From the NCBI RefSeq assembly GCF_040706555.1, contig NZ_JAPDRH010000002.1:1302001-1366000 (forward strand): a DNA stretch of 64,000 bases, given 5' to 3'. The DNA comes from Lentisalinibacter salinarum (GTDB lineage Bacteria; Pseudomonadota; Gammaproteobacteria; Steroidobacterales; Woeseiaceae). Positions 1-11,086 of the stretch are shown here, one piece after another (within the stretch, counting starts at the first letter, position 1; the number at the start of each line of letters is the position of its first letter). Under the pieces are notes generated by a model that saw only the letters and a program-made list of their open reading frames with translations, did not search any database and had not been told where the DNA came from. A program made the translations under genes and the position numbers.

Positions 1-1
1 C

Positions 2-823
2 GTGGTGCTGAAGGGCACGACGCCGGAGCCCCGCCTCGGCAACCCGCCCCATCGCATCTGGGAGACGCCGATGGGCATGCTGAACGCCATCGGCCTGCAG
101 AATCCCGGCGCCGACAAGGTGGTGGACGAGATTCTGCCGACGCTGGACTTCGACGAGACCCGCTTCTTCGCCAACGTCTGCGGTTCCACCATCGAGGACT
201 ATGCCGAGGTGACGCGGCGCTTCGACGACTCGCCCATCGACGCCATCGAGATCAATATCTCCTGCCCCAACATCAAGGAGGGCGGGGTCGCCTTCGGCAA
301 TTACCCGGAGATGTCCGCGCGGGTGGTGGAGGCCTGCCGCAAGGTGACGGACAAGCCCATCATCACGAAGCTTTCGCCGAACCAGACCGACATCGCGGAG
401 AATGCCCGCGCCTGCATCGAGGCGGGCAGCGACGCGCTGGCCGTCATCAACACCATCATGGGCATGGCCATCGACACCGAGTCTCGCACGCCGGTGATCG
501 GCAACGTGCAGGGCGGGCTGTCAGGCCCCGCCATACGGCCCATCGCCTTGCTGAAGGTGCACCAGGTGTACCAGGTGGCGAAGCGCCACGGCGTGCCCAT
601 CATCGGCCAGGGCGGCATCCATACCGCGAAGGATGCGCTGGAGTTCCTGATCGCCGGCGCCACCACCGTCGGCATCGGCACGGCGCTGTTCTACGACCCG
701 CTGCTCTGCCGCAAGATCAACGACGGCATCGCCGATTATCTCTCCCGCCACGGCATCCCGTCGGTGGAGGCCCTCGTCGGCTCCTTGCAGATACCGGAAC
801 GGGGCAACGCACCGGTCTGCTGA
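2..823 (+). CDS. pyrD: Dihydroorotate dehydrogenase, class 1B catalytic subunit (5' truncated)
   Basis: Oxidises dihydroorotate to orotate in pyrimidine synthesis, in the cytoplasm. The gene enters from the left edge, so the N-terminus (roughly 30-40 residues of a ~310-residue family) is missing. The visible 273 residues begin in the conserved KGTT...PRLGNPPHR segment, followed by GMLNAIGLQNPG. The motif NISCPNIKEGG carries the class 1 catalytic cysteine. IIGQGGIHTAKDALEFLIAGA and VGIGTALF form the C-terminal FMN phosphate-binding part of the TIM barrel. The sequence looks like the class 1B (PyrD/PyrK, NAD-linked) type rather than the membrane class 2 enzyme of E. coli. A pyrK partner is not visible and would have to lie outside the window. 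It converges on the next gene with six bases between. Confidence 0.93.
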   Translation: MVLKGTTPEPRLGNPPHRIWETPMGMLNAIGLQNPGADKVVDEILPTLDFDETRFFANVCGSTIEDYAEVTRRFDDSPIDAIEINISCPNIKEGGVAFGNYPEMSARVVEACRKVTDKPIITKLSPNQTDIAENARACIEAGSDALAVINTIMGMAIDTESRTPVIGNVQGGLSGPAIRPIALLKVHQVYQVAKRHGVPIIGQGGIHTAKDALEFLIAGATTVGIGTALFYDPLLCRKINDGIADYLSRHGIPSVEALVGSLQIPERGNAPVC

Positions 824-824
824 G

Positions 825-842
825 CGGCGTCAGTCGACGCCG
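825..842. terminator. Small hairpin between convergent genes
   Basis: Perfect 7-bp arms CGGCGTC and GACGCCG enclose a 4-base loop exactly where pyrD and the leftward peroxiredoxin-like gene meet. There is no T-run on either side, so this is at best a weak bidirectional terminator. Confidence 0.3.
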
Positions 843-1459
843 GCGGCCTCGAGCAGCGCTTCTGCGCTGAGCCGTTCCCGGTAGTCCGGATTCACGTAGC
901 GGAAGCGAACGAAGCCGTCGCCGTCCACCAGGAATACGCTGGGTACCGGCAGCTGCTGATGGTCGTAGCCCGACGCGGCTGCGAGGTCGATGCCGAGGCC
1001 GCGATAGCGCTCGGCGGTCTCGTCGTCCACGCGGAACGCGATGCCCCAGTCGCGCGCGATCGCCATCGAGGCATCGGACAGAAGCCGGTAGTCCAGGTCC
1101 GGCTCTTCCAGACTGGCGCGCAGGCGGGACGGCCGGTCGGCGGAGAGGAACAATACCTCGTAGCCGGCGTCCTGCAGTTTCGGGACGGCGTCGCGCAGTT
1201 CGGCCAGGTGGCTGTTGCAGTAGGGACACCAGCCGCCCCGGTAGAAGATCAGGATCGCCGGACGGTCCAGCTCGTCCGGGTGGAACGCGTAGACGCTGCC
1301 GTCCGGTGCCGGGGCCTCGAAGGCCGGGGCTCGCTCGCCGACGTCGAGCGGGCGGACGTCGGCCGCGTCGTCGGGAACCTGCTGGGAAGCTGCCGCCACC
1401 GCCATCAGCGCGTACAGGACGAAAACGAGGGGAGTCTGGAGGCGCGTGCGGGGCTGCAT
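830..1459 (-). CDS. Exported peroxiredoxin-like / thioredoxin-fold protein
   Basis: A 209-residue AhpC/TSA-type redoxin. I chose the ATG at 1459 because it gives a start-transfer segment (TPLVFVLYALMAVAAAS) ending near residue 27. The open frame continues to 1672 but with Arg/Ser-rich sequence typical of non-coding shadow. The conserved phrase GERAPAFEAPAPDGS opens the fold. FYRGGWCPYCNSHLAEL carries a CxxC redox motif, so it resembles the peroxiredoxin-like family with a resolving cysteine. The hydrophobic N-terminus suggests it acts outside the cytoplasm, probably reducing peroxides or disulfides. The substrate cannot be told from sequence. It stands alone, convergent with pyrD, and is followed upstream by about 100 bases before ntrC. 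Confidence 0.85.
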   Translation of the reverse strand: MQPRTRLQTPLVFVLYALMAVAAASQQVPDDAADVRPLDVGERAPAFEAPAPDGSVYAFHPDELDRPAILIFYRGGWCPYCNSHLAELRDAVPKLQDAGYEVLFLSADRPSRLRASLEEPDLDYRLLSDASMAIARDWGIAFRVDDETAERYRGLGIDLAAASGYDHQQLPVPSVFLVDGDGFVRFRYVNPDYRERLSAEALLEAAGVD

Positions 1460-1562
1460 GATCTTTGTCCGTGCGATTGCTGATTCACGGACGGAGACCC
1501 GCCGGGCCCGGCTTTTATTCCCGCGGTCTATTTCAGCGCGGCCGCGGGAACGGTTCCCCGGG

Positions 1563-2965
<1,403 letters not shown>

Positions 2966-2969
<4 letters not shown>

Positions 2970-4057
2970 GGCTTGCGCCCGTCCGGTTCGGTCAGCGGCA
3001 GCCGGATGTGGAAGACGGTGGAGCCGGGCCGGCTGGTGAACTCGATGAGCCCGCCGTGGCGGTTCACCAGTTCCTGCGCCAGCGGCAGGCCGAGGCCGGT
3101 GCCCTCGGGCCGGCTGGTAACCAGCGGATAGAACACGGAGTCCTGCAGTTCCTCGGGGATCCCCGGCCCGTCGTCCTCCACGTCGATGCTGGCGATGACT
3201 CGGTGGCGGATGTCGCCGATGGTGAAGTTGGTGATCGCCCGGGTGCGCAGCGTCACGGTGCCGGCGGGGCCGGTCGCGGCCACGGCATTGCGTACGAGAT
3301 TCAGCACGGCCTGCACCATCAGGTCCCGGTCGAGCATCATCGGCGGCAGACCCGGGTCATAGTCCCGTTCCAGGCGGAGACTGCCCTCGGTCTCCGCGGA
3401 GACCAGCTGGGCCACGTGTTCCAGCACCTCGTGGATGTTGGTCTCGCGCCGGGCGACCTGGCCGCCGGGCCCGAGCAGCGAATCCACCAGGCCCGCGAGA
3501 CGGTCCGCCTCACGAATGATGACGCCGGTGTATTCCTTCAGCTCCGGGCTGGCGAGCTGGCGCTCGAGCAGCTGCGCGGCGCCGCGCAGCCCGCCGAGCG
3601 GGTTCTTTATCTCGTGTGCCAGCTGGCGGATGATCTTGCGGCCGGTGAAGTGCTGCGCCAGCAGCGCGTTCTCCCGGGTAATGCGCGAGCGCCGGGTGAC
3701 GTCCGAGAACTCCACGATGAGTGTGACGTCGTGGCGGATGCCGCCGTGGGGCGTGACCCGGCAGTCGGTGATGCGCTGGTCGTCGTCGCCGTTGCGCGTG
3801 GCGAAGGTGATTTCGCGCGCAAAGGTCTGGCCGGCGTCGAGCGCCCGCTGCAGCACCTCAGCGAGCTTCCGGTTGTCGCCGCACAGGCTGACCAGCGGCG
3901 TGCCCCGGGCCCGTTCGTGACTGACGCCGAGGAGATTCTCGGCCGCAGGGTTCAGGTCGACGACGCGGAATTCGTCATCCAGGAGGATGACGCTGGTTGA
4001 GAGATACTCGATGATGACGCGGGCCCCCTCGGCATCAGACCCGCCGGTGCCGATCAG
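2966..4057 (-). CDS. ntrB: Nitrogen regulation sensor kinase NtrB (NR-II)
   Basis: Histidine kinase/phosphatase partner of NtrC, cytoplasmic and controlled by PII in known systems. It has an N-terminal PAS domain (IIEYLSTSVILLDDEFRVVDLNPAAENLLG), an H-box QLAHEIKNPLGGLRGAAQLL with the phospho-accepting His, an N-box VLNLVRNAVAA, and G-boxes DDGPGIPEEL and GTGLGLPLAQ. There is no transmembrane segment. The start is uncertain: no ATG, GTG or TTG lies in frame close to the PAS domain. A CTG at 4057 overlapping the upstream stop (CTGA) gives 363 residues, matching the ~350-residue family; a GTG further up, inside the preceding gene, is the alternative. The 3' end overlaps ntrC by 4 bases. Confidence 0.93.
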
Positions 4058-4587
4058 GGAGGATTGATCACCGAGGTCTGCTGTACGTAGAACGTGATCT
4101 CGTTGCTCTGGATGCGCACCTGGCCGCTGGAATCCAGCACCCGTGCCCACAGAGTGTGGGTGCCCCGGTAGACCTCCGGTATCGTGAAGCTGAGGCTCCC
4201 GGGCGCGCGGCTCTCCAACACCGAGCCGTCGAACCACACCTCGATCTCGTGACCCTCCCTGAGGCCCGGTGTCAGGCTCAACGACACATCCAGTGTGGCG
4301 CCTATGTTCCAAAGTGTCTCCTCGTCAGACGGCTGCACGATCTGGAAGCTCCGGTAAGTGAAGCCCTGATCGGCATCCTCTTCGACCGGCGCGGCCCTGT
4401 CCGCCGACGGAAGCGGCGCCGGCCGGCGGAAGGTGGTGCCTCTGGCCTCCGGCAGATTGACGACCTCGGCACCCTCGACCGGGCGGTCGGTGTAGTGCAC
4501 GACGCCGTCCTCGTCGACCCAGCGGTAGACCTGGGCGAGGGCGGGCTGGACGAGCAGCAGTGCGACGAAGAATACGGTAAGGCGCAT
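4054..4587 (-). CDS. DUF4124-domain envelope protein
   Basis: A 177-residue protein with a clear signal peptide (MRLTVFFVALLLVQPALA, cleaved after about residue 18). The DUF4124 signature VYRWVDEDGVVHYTDRP follows immediately. The C-terminal half (about 70-170) is a beta-rich stretch with LDVSLSLTPGLREGHEIEVWFDG and YRGTHTLWARVLDSSGQVRIQS, resembling an immunoglobulin-like domain. The molecular function of DUF4124 proteins is unknown. In many gammaproteobacteria a gene of this kind sits between glnA and ntrB, as here, but the meaning of that linkage is not established. It is followed, with a 4-base overlap, by the proposed ntrB start and lies 73 bases downstream of glnA. Confidence 0.9.
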   Translation of the reverse strand: MRLTVFFVALLLVQPALAQVYRWVDEDGVVHYTDRPVEGAEVVNLPEARGTTFRRPAPLPSADRAAPVEEDADQGFTYRSFQIVQPSDEETLWNIGATLDVSLSLTPGLREGHEIEVWFDGSVLESRAPGSLSFTIPEVYRGTHTLWARVLDSSGQVRIQSNEITFYVQQTSVINPP

Positions 4588-4660
4588 GCCGCTAGCATAA
4601 CCCGCACCCCCGGAGCGGGCCAGCGCCCGGGCGACATAATCGCCCGGACGCCGGGTCCTG

Positions 4661-6070
4661 TCAGAGGCTGTAGTACATCTCGAACTCGACCGGATGGGTC
4701 GTCATCCGGAGCAGCTGTACGTTCTCCTCCTTCAGCGCGAGATAACCGTCGATGAGGTCGTCCGTGAACACGCCGCCGGCCTTCAGGAAGTCGCGGTCCT
4801 CGTCCAGCGCGCGCAGCGCCTGCTCCAGCGAGAAGCAGACCGTCTGCAGGTTCTTCTCCTCCTCGGGCGGCAGGTCGTAGAGATCCTTGTCCGCCGGATC
4901 GCCGGGGTGGATCTTGTTCTGGATGCCGTCCAGGCCGGCCATCATCATCGCCGCAAAGGCGAAATAGGGGTTCGCCATCGAGTCCGGGAAGCGCACCTCG
5001 ATGCGGCGCGCCTTCGGGTTCGCGATGTAGGGCACGCGGATGGAGGCGGAGCGGTTCCGCGCCGAGTAGGCGAGGATCGTGGGCGCCTCGAAGCCCGGGA
5101 TCAGCCGCTTGTAGCTGTTCGTTGCCGGGTTGGTGAAGGCGTTCAGCGCCTTGGCGTGCTTCATGATGCCGCCGATGTAGTACAGCGCCGTCTCCGACAG
5201 GCCGCCGTAGCCGTCACCCGTGAACAGGTTCTTGCCGTCCTTCGCCAGCGACTGGTGCACGTGCATGCCGTTGCCGTTGTCGTTCACCAGCGGCTTGGGC
5301 ATGAAGGTGGCCGTCTTGCCGTACCCGTGCGCCACGTTGTGCACGACGTACTTCAGAATCTGCACCTCGTCCGCCTTGCGGGTGAGCGAATTGAAGGCGA
5401 CGCCGATCTCGCACTGGCCGGCCGTGGCCACCTCGTGATGATGCACCTCGGTCTTCAGGCCCATCTCCTCGAGCGCGAGGCACATTGCGCCACGGATGTC
5501 GTGCAGGCTGTCCACCGGCGGCACGGGGAAATAGCCGCCCTTCACGCCCGGGCGGTGACCCATGTTGCCTTCCGGCACGTCGCGACCCGAGTTCCAGGCA
5601 CCCTCGGACGAATCGATGTGGTAGTAGGCCCCTTCCATGGCAGAGCCGAAGCGCACATCGTCGAATACGAAGAACTCGTTCTCCGGGCCGAAGAACGCGG
5701 TGTCCGCGATGCCGGTGGACTTCAGATATTCCTCGGCGCGCCTGGCGAGCGAACGGGGATCGCGCTCGTAGCCCTGCATGGTGGAGGGCTCGACGACGTC
5801 GCAGCGGAGATTCAGGGTGGTCTCTTCGCAGAAGACGTCCAGGACGGCAGTCGTCGGGTCGGGCATCAGGATCATGTCCGACTCGTTGATGCCCTTCCAG
5901 CCCGCGATGGACGAGCCGTCGAACATCTTGCCCTCCTCAAACACCTCGTCTTCCATGGTGTGGGCAGGCACGGTCACGTGCTGCTCCTTGCCCTTGGTGT
6001 CGGTGAACCGGTAATCGACGAACTTGACGTCCTTTTCTTTTATGAGGCTGAGTACTTCAGCAGGGGTCAT
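4661..6070 (-). CDS. glnA: Glutamine synthetase, type I
   Basis: Makes glutamine from glutamate, ammonia and ATP; a cytoplasmic dodecamer and the central ammonia-assimilation enzyme. It has 469 residues, matching GSI-beta enzymes. Visible signatures are FDGSSIAGWKGINESDM near residue 50, the metal-ligand phrase FFGPENEFFVFDD, the ATP-binding KPLVNDNGNGMHVHQS and NPATNSYKRLIPGFEAP. The regulatory tyrosine (DKDLYDLPPEE, about residue 398) is present, so activity is probably controlled by GlnE adenylylation. The ATG follows a strong GGAGG. Transcription is probably from the sigma-54 promoter at 6194-6210 under NtrC. A DUF4124 gene and ntrBC follow on the same strand. Confidence 0.98.
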   Translation of the reverse strand: MTPAEVLSLIKEKDVKFVDYRFTDTKGKEQHVTVPAHTMEDEVFEEGKMFDGSSIAGWKGINESDMILMPDPTTAVLDVFCEETTLNLRCDVVEPSTMQGYERDPRSLARRAEEYLKSTGIADTAFFGPENEFFVFDDVRFGSAMEGAYYHIDSSEGAWNSGRDVPEGNMGHRPGVKGGYFPVPPVDSLHDIRGAMCLALEEMGLKTEVHHHEVATAGQCEIGVAFNSLTRKADEVQILKYVVHNVAHGYGKTATFMPKPLVNDNGNGMHVHQSLAKDGKNLFTGDGYGGLSETALYYIGGIMKHAKALNAFTNPATNSYKRLIPGFEAPTILAYSARNRSASIRVPYIANPKARRIEVRFPDSMANPYFAFAAMMMAGLDGIQNKIHPGDPADKDLYDLPPEEEKNLQTVCFSLEQALRALDEDRDFLKAGGVFTDDLIDGYLALKEENVQLLRMTTHPVEFEMYYSL

Positions 6071-6094
6071 GGGGTTTCCTCCAGAATTCCATTG

Positions 6095-6133
6095 GCTGTG
6101 GTTATGTGCTGTGGTTATGTGCTGTGGTTATGT
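6095..6133 (-). repeat. Three perfect 13-bp tandem repeats in the glnA leader
   Basis: The unit GCTGTGGTTATGT (plus strand) occurs three times without mismatch at 6095-6107, 6108-6120 and 6121-6133. On the transcribed strand it reads ACATAACCACAGC. The array lies between the predicted transcription start (about 6184) and the glnA ribosome binding site, so it would be part of the untranslated leader. No known protein site is recognised in it. Confidence 0.95.
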
Positions 6134-6193
6134 TTTTCCCCGGCCCTATGCCCGGGAAGGCAACATGCGCTGATGCACCTGGACCTTGGCAGC

Positions 6194-6210
6194 ATGCAGG
6201 ATGCGTGCCA
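6194..6210 (-). promoter_or_regulatory. Sigma-54 (-24/-12) promoter of glnA
   Basis: On the minus strand TGGCACGCATCCTGCAT matches the RpoN consensus TGGCACG-N4-TTGCW with one mismatch and exact spacing between the GG and GC elements. Transcription should start near 6184, about 114 bases before the glnA ATG. The two NtrC-type sites upstream have the spacing expected of an NtrC enhancer. Confidence 0.88.
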
Positions 6211-6271
6211 GTTTTTGGTGCATGCTAACTCCCTGAATAGATGGGATTAAAAGAAAGCGGCCGGAGAGGGT

Positions 6272-6290
6272 TTGCACCGTCTATGTGCAA
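6272..6290. promoter_or_regulatory. NtrC binding site 1 (strong)
   Basis: TTGCACCGTCTATGTGCAA is a perfect inverted repeat (TTGCAC-N7-GTGCAA) of the length and sequence of the NtrC enhancer consensus. Its centre lies about 97 bases upstream of the predicted glnA transcription start. Confidence 0.85.
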
Positions 6291-6302
6291 TTCTACGCCC
6301 TT

Positions 6303-6321
6303 TTGCACCAAAGTGGGTCAG
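6303..6321. promoter_or_regulatory. NtrC binding site 2 (one good half)
   Basis: TTGCACCAAAGTGGGTCAG has one perfect NtrC half-site (TTGCACCA) and a degenerate partner. Its centre is 31 bases from that of site 1, close to three helical turns, so two NtrC dimers would sit on the same DNA face. The centre is about 128 bases from the glnA start. Confidence 0.65.
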
Positions 6322-6366
6322 AATCCGCACGGGCGGATTCCCGTTGGCGGCTGCGGACCCGACGGA

Positions 6367-6395
6367 TCGGCAGGGCGCCGGCGGTCCGGTATACT
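6367..6395 (+). promoter_or_regulatory. Sigma-70 type promoter of glyQ
   Basis: A -35 like TCGGCA (4 of 6) and a -10 TATACT (5 of 6) are separated by 17 bases. The predicted start is about 6402, giving a short leader of about 15 bases before the glyQ ATG. Confidence 0.6.
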
Positions 6396-6416
6396 GCGGC
6401 GTCTTTTGTGACCGGC

Positions 6417-7375
<959 letters not shown>

Positions 7376-7379
<4 letters not shown>

Positions 7380-9484
7380 GCAGGCAGGACGGCAGCGAGC
7401 CGCGGGATCTTCTGGTCGAGATCGGCACCGAGGAGCTGCCGCCGACGGCGCTGCGCGGGCTGATGGAGGCCTTCGCCGGCGGCCTGGGCGAGGCCCTGGA
7501 GGGGGCCGGTCTGCCTCACGGTACCGTGCATCCCTACGCGAGCCCGCGCCGGCTGGCGGCGCTGGTGGAGTCCGTGCCCCTCGGACAGCCCGACGAGGAA
7601 GTGGAGATGCGCGGCCCGCCGGTGACGGTGGCATTCGACGACGACGGCAACCCCACCCGTGCGGCCCAGGCCTTCGCCGGCAAGTGCGGTGTGGCAGTGG
7701 AGGAACTGGAGCGGGTCAGCACGTCGAAGGGCGAATGGCTGGCGCACCGCTCCGTTCGCAAGGGACGGACGACCGCGGAGCTGCTCCCCGAACTGGTGCA
7801 GGCGGCCCTGGACCGGCTGCCGGTGCCGCGGCGCATGCGCTGGGGCGATGGCGACGCCGAGTTCGTGCGCCCGGTGCACTGGGTGGTGATGCTGCTCGGG
7901 GACGAGGTCGTACCCGGTCGCCTGTACGGGCTGGAGTCGGGCCGGCACAGCCGCGGCCATCGGGTACATGCCGGCGACCGCGCGATCGCGATCGCGGAGC
8001 CGGGAGCTTACGTGGAGACGCTCAGGGACGCGGGCCGGGTCGTGGTGGATTTCGATGAGCGGCGCGACTCCATCAGCCGCACCGTCAGCGAGGCCGCAGC
8101 GGCGGCGGGCGGCCAACCGGTAAGCGATGCCGCGCTGATGGACGAGGTCGCCGCACTGAACGAGTGGCCGGTGGCCGTGACTGGATCCTTCGATCCCGCC
8201 TTCCTGGAGCTGCCCCGCGAGGTGCTGGTATCCACGCTGCAGAAACACCAGCGTTACTTCCCTGTCGAGCGCGACGACGGCGCGCTGGTGGCGAGCTTCA
8301 TCGCTGTTGCGAACCTGGAGAGCAGGGAACCGGAGAAGGTGCGCGAAGGCAACGAGCGGGTGGTCAAGCCCAGGCTCGCCGATGCCGCGTTCTTCTGGGA
8401 AGCGGACCGGCGCATGGCGCTGGCCACCCGGCGGGACGAGATGCAGCACGTCGTATATCAGCGAGAACTCGGCACGCTGCTCGCGAAGAGCCAGCGGGTG
8501 GCCGCCCTGGCAGGGCACCTCGCCCGCGAACTCGATGTGGCGCCGGAGCACGCCGTGCGGGCGGCGGAACTCGCGCGGGCCGACCTGCTGACGGACATGG
8601 TGGGCGAGTTCCCGGACCTGCAGGGCATCATGGGCGGGCATTACGCCCGTGCCGACGGCGAGCCGGAAGCGGTGGCGGCGGCCATCGCCGAGCAGTACCT
8701 GCCCCGCTACGCCGGCGACGCGCTGCCGGCCACCGACGCAGGGCGCATCCTCGCGCTGGCCGACCGGCTCGATACGCTGGCCGGCATCTTCGCCATCGGC
8801 CGGCGGCCGACCGGCAACCGGGATCCGTTCGGCCTGCGCCGTGGCGCGCTCGGGCTGCTGCGCATCGTCATCGAGGGCGGGCTGGAGCTGGACCTGAAGG
8901 CGGCGATCGCCGAGGCGCTGTCGTTGCAGCCGGTGGCCGAGAGCGAGGGGCAGCCGCAGCTTGCGGGCGAGATCTACGATTTCGTCATGGAGCGACTACG
9001 GGCCTGGTACGCCGAGCGCGAACCGTCGATCACGCCGGAGATGTTCCAGGCGGTGCTGACGCGCGAGCCGCGCTCGCCGCTCGATTTCGACGCCCGGCTG
9101 CGGGCGGTGGCGGCCTTCGCCCGTCACGCCAGTGCCGAGAGTCTGTCGGCGGCGAACAAACGCATCGCCAATATCCTGCGGCAGGCCAGAGGCGACGCCG
9201 GGGCGGCACCGGACGAGACGTTGCTGAAGGAGGCGGAGGAGAAGACGCTGTTCGCCGCGCTCGGCGAGGCCCGGGCCGAGGTGGAACCCCTGCTGGCGGG
9301 CCGGGAATACACCGAGGTGCTGGACCGCCTGGCGCTGCTGCGCGAACCCGTGGACGAGTTCTTCGATCACGTGCTGGTGATGGACGAGGACATCGGGGTG
9401 CGCCGCAACCGTCTGGGCCTGCTGGCGGAGCTGCGCGGACTGTTCCTCGAAGTGGCGGACATATCACGGCTGTCCAGCGGCTAG
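7376..9484 (+). CDS. glyS: Glycyl-tRNA synthetase beta subunit
   Basis: Second subunit of glycyl-tRNA synthetase, involved in tRNA binding. I start it at the GTG at 7376, which follows the strong ribosome binding site AGGGGGAG and overlaps the glyQ stop by 4 bases. This gives 702 residues, close to the usual ~690. Recognisable parts are DLLVEIGTEELPP at the N-terminus, SPRRLAALV, STLQKHQRYFPV, and the HD-type central region NERVVKPRLADAAFFWEAD and LARADLLTDMVGEFPDLQGIMGGHYA. The C-terminal DALR-like anticodon-binding region ends in FFDHVLVMDEDIGVRRNRLGLLAEL. It is followed after 10 bases by gmhB in the same direction. Confidence 0.97.
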
Positions 9485-9494
9485 GCCCGGCAGA

Positions 9495-10040
9495 ATGGAA
9501 GGGGTGAAGCTCGTGGTGCTGGATCGGGACGGCACGATAAACCGGGATTCGGCCGCCTACATCAAGAGCCCGGAAGAGTGGGTCCCGCTGCCCGGCAGCG
9601 CAAAGGCCATCGCGCGGCTGAACCGGGCAGGGTTCACGGTGGCGGTCGCCAGCAACCAGTCAGGGCTGGCCCGCGGGCTGTTCGACGAGGCGACGCTCGC
9701 GAGGATCCATGCCAAGATGCACGCGGTCGTCCGTGAAGCCGGCGGCGAGATCGACCGTATCGTCTGGTGCCCGCATCATCCGGACGATGGCTGCGACTGC
9801 CGCAAGCCGCGGCCGGGGCTGCTGCAACGGCTGGCGGAGCACTACGGCGTCGATCTCGGGGGCGTGCCGGTTGTCGGAGACTCCGCCCGGGACCTGGACG
9901 CCGCGCGGGCGGTCGGGGCGCGGCCGATGCTGGTGCGCACGGGCAACGGCCGGTGTACCGAGGCCGAAGGCAAGGCGGGCGACGCCCAGGTGTACGACGA
10001 CCTCGCGGCGGCGGCCGCCGCACTCAGGGGGGAACGCTAG
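9495..10040 (+). CDS. gmhB: D-glycero-beta-D-manno-heptose 1,7-bisphosphate 7-phosphatase
   Basis: HAD-family phosphatase of the ADP-heptose pathway that supplies LPS core heptose. It has 181 residues, the family length. HAD motif I LVVLDRDGTIN (nucleophile Asp and the +2 Asp) is near the N-terminus, motif II is VAVASNQSGLARG, and the metal-binding loop WCPHHPDDGCDCRKPRPG supplies the Zn ligands typical of GmhB. Motif IV is PVVGDSARDLDAARAVG. It is placed between glyS and a plsC-type gene, an arrangement common in gammaproteobacteria. Histidinol-phosphatase activity is the main alternative for this fold, but no his genes are nearby. Confidence 0.93.
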   Translation: MEGVKLVVLDRDGTINRDSAAYIKSPEEWVPLPGSAKAIARLNRAGFTVAVASNQSGLARGLFDEATLARIHAKMHAVVREAGGEIDRIVWCPHHPDDGCDCRKPRPGLLQRLAEHYGVDLGGVPVVGDSARDLDAARAVGARPMLVRTGNGRCTEAEGKAGDAQVYDDLAAAAAALRGER

Positions 10041-10045
10041 CCGTC

Positions 10046-11080
10046 ATGCAGATGCTGCGATCGATCGTCTTCACGGTGTGGCTGTTCGTCTCCGTGCCGT
10101 TCTACGTTTTCGCGCTGCTGTTGCTGGCGCCCCTGCCGCACCGCGTGCGCTATCCGATCGCCGTGGCGTGGGTGCGGCAGGTGATGTGGGTGATGCGCCA
10201 CCTGGTCGGTCTCGATTACCGCGTGGTGGGGCGCGAGAACATCCCGGACGAGGCCTCGGTGGTGCTGCTGAAGCATTCGTCGACGCTGGAGACGCTGGCC
10301 GAACTCCTGCTCTTCCCGCCACAGACGTGGGTGCTGAAGCGGGAACTGATGTTCGCGCCGTTCTTCGGCTGGGGCATCGCACTGCTGAAGCCGATCGCGA
10401 TCAACCGGGGCGCCGGACGCAGCGCCGTGCGCCAGGTCATCAGCCAGGGCAGCGCGCGCCTGCGCGAGGGGATCTGGGTGATGATCTTCCCGGAGGGTAC
10501 CCGCATGCCGGCCGGACAGACGCGGCGCTACGGGGTGAGCGGTGCAGCGCTGGCGGCCGCGTCAGGCAGAAAGATCGTACCCGTTGCGCACGATGCCGGG
10601 CACTACTGGCCGCGGCGCGGCTGGCTGAAGAAACCCGGCACGGTGACCTTCGTGATCGGCGAGCCGGTCGACGCAGAGGGCCGTGATCCCCGGGAGGTGA
10701 ACCGGGAGATCCAGGACTGGATCGAGAAGACCATTCGCAACATCGACGACATCGCGGAGAGCGCAGCCGAAGCGGAGCGGGATGCGGGGACACGGGCGCA
10801 CGGAATGAGCGGACCGGGCGGCGAGGGCAAAGGTAAACCTAAAGGTAAAGGCGACGAGGCGCGCGACCGTCGGACCGGACCGGGCGGGCGGGCGGACAAG
10901 CGCGAGCAGCAGAACGTCGCAGGAGAGACGGAAGAGACGGACGGACCGGGAGACGGCGCGACGGCATCCGGCCCGTCACGGAGCATGCAGTCGAAGCGCG
11001 CGGACGACCCGCCGCAGTCGGCGGGCTCGGCGGACAAGAAGTCCGATTCGAACCGGCCGGGCGGATCCCGCCGCGGCTGA
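10046..11080 (+). CDS. Lysophospholipid acyltransferase (PlsC family) with long charged tail
   Basis: Probable 1-acyl-glycerol-3-phosphate acyltransferase of the inner membrane. I start at the ATG at 10046, just after gmhB, giving 344 residues. An N-terminal membrane segment spans about 5-30. The acyltransferase block I reads KHSSTLETL, that is HX4E (His77, Glu82) in place of the canonical HX4D. Block III is FPEGTR (148-153). The catalytic domain ends near residue 240. The last ~100 residues are a Gly/Lys/Glu/Asp-rich, low-complexity tail unlike the folded part and absent from ordinary PlsC proteins. HX4E variants occur in a gammaproteobacterial subfamily linked to gmhB. Function as an acyltransferase is well supported; the tail's role is unknown. 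Confidence 0.88.
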   Translation: MQMLRSIVFTVWLFVSVPFYVFALLLLAPLPHRVRYPIAVAWVRQVMWVMRHLVGLDYRVVGRENIPDEASVVLLKHSSTLETLAELLLFPPQTWVLKRELMFAPFFGWGIALLKPIAINRGAGRSAVRQVISQGSARLREGIWVMIFPEGTRMPAGQTRRYGVSGAALAAASGRKIVPVAHDAGHYWPRRGWLKKPGTVTFVIGEPVDAEGRDPREVNREIQDWIEKTIRNIDDIAESAAEAERDAGTRAHGMSGPGGEGKGKPKGKGDEARDRRTGPGGRADKREQQNVAGETEETDGPGDGATASGPSRSMQSKRADDPPQSAGSADKKSDSNRPGGSRRG

Positions 11081-11086
11081 GCCCGC

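Noticed and set aside
4694..6250. 518-codon open frame opposite glnA
   Set aside because: Antisense to a complete glutamine synthetase gene, with biased composition and no domain.
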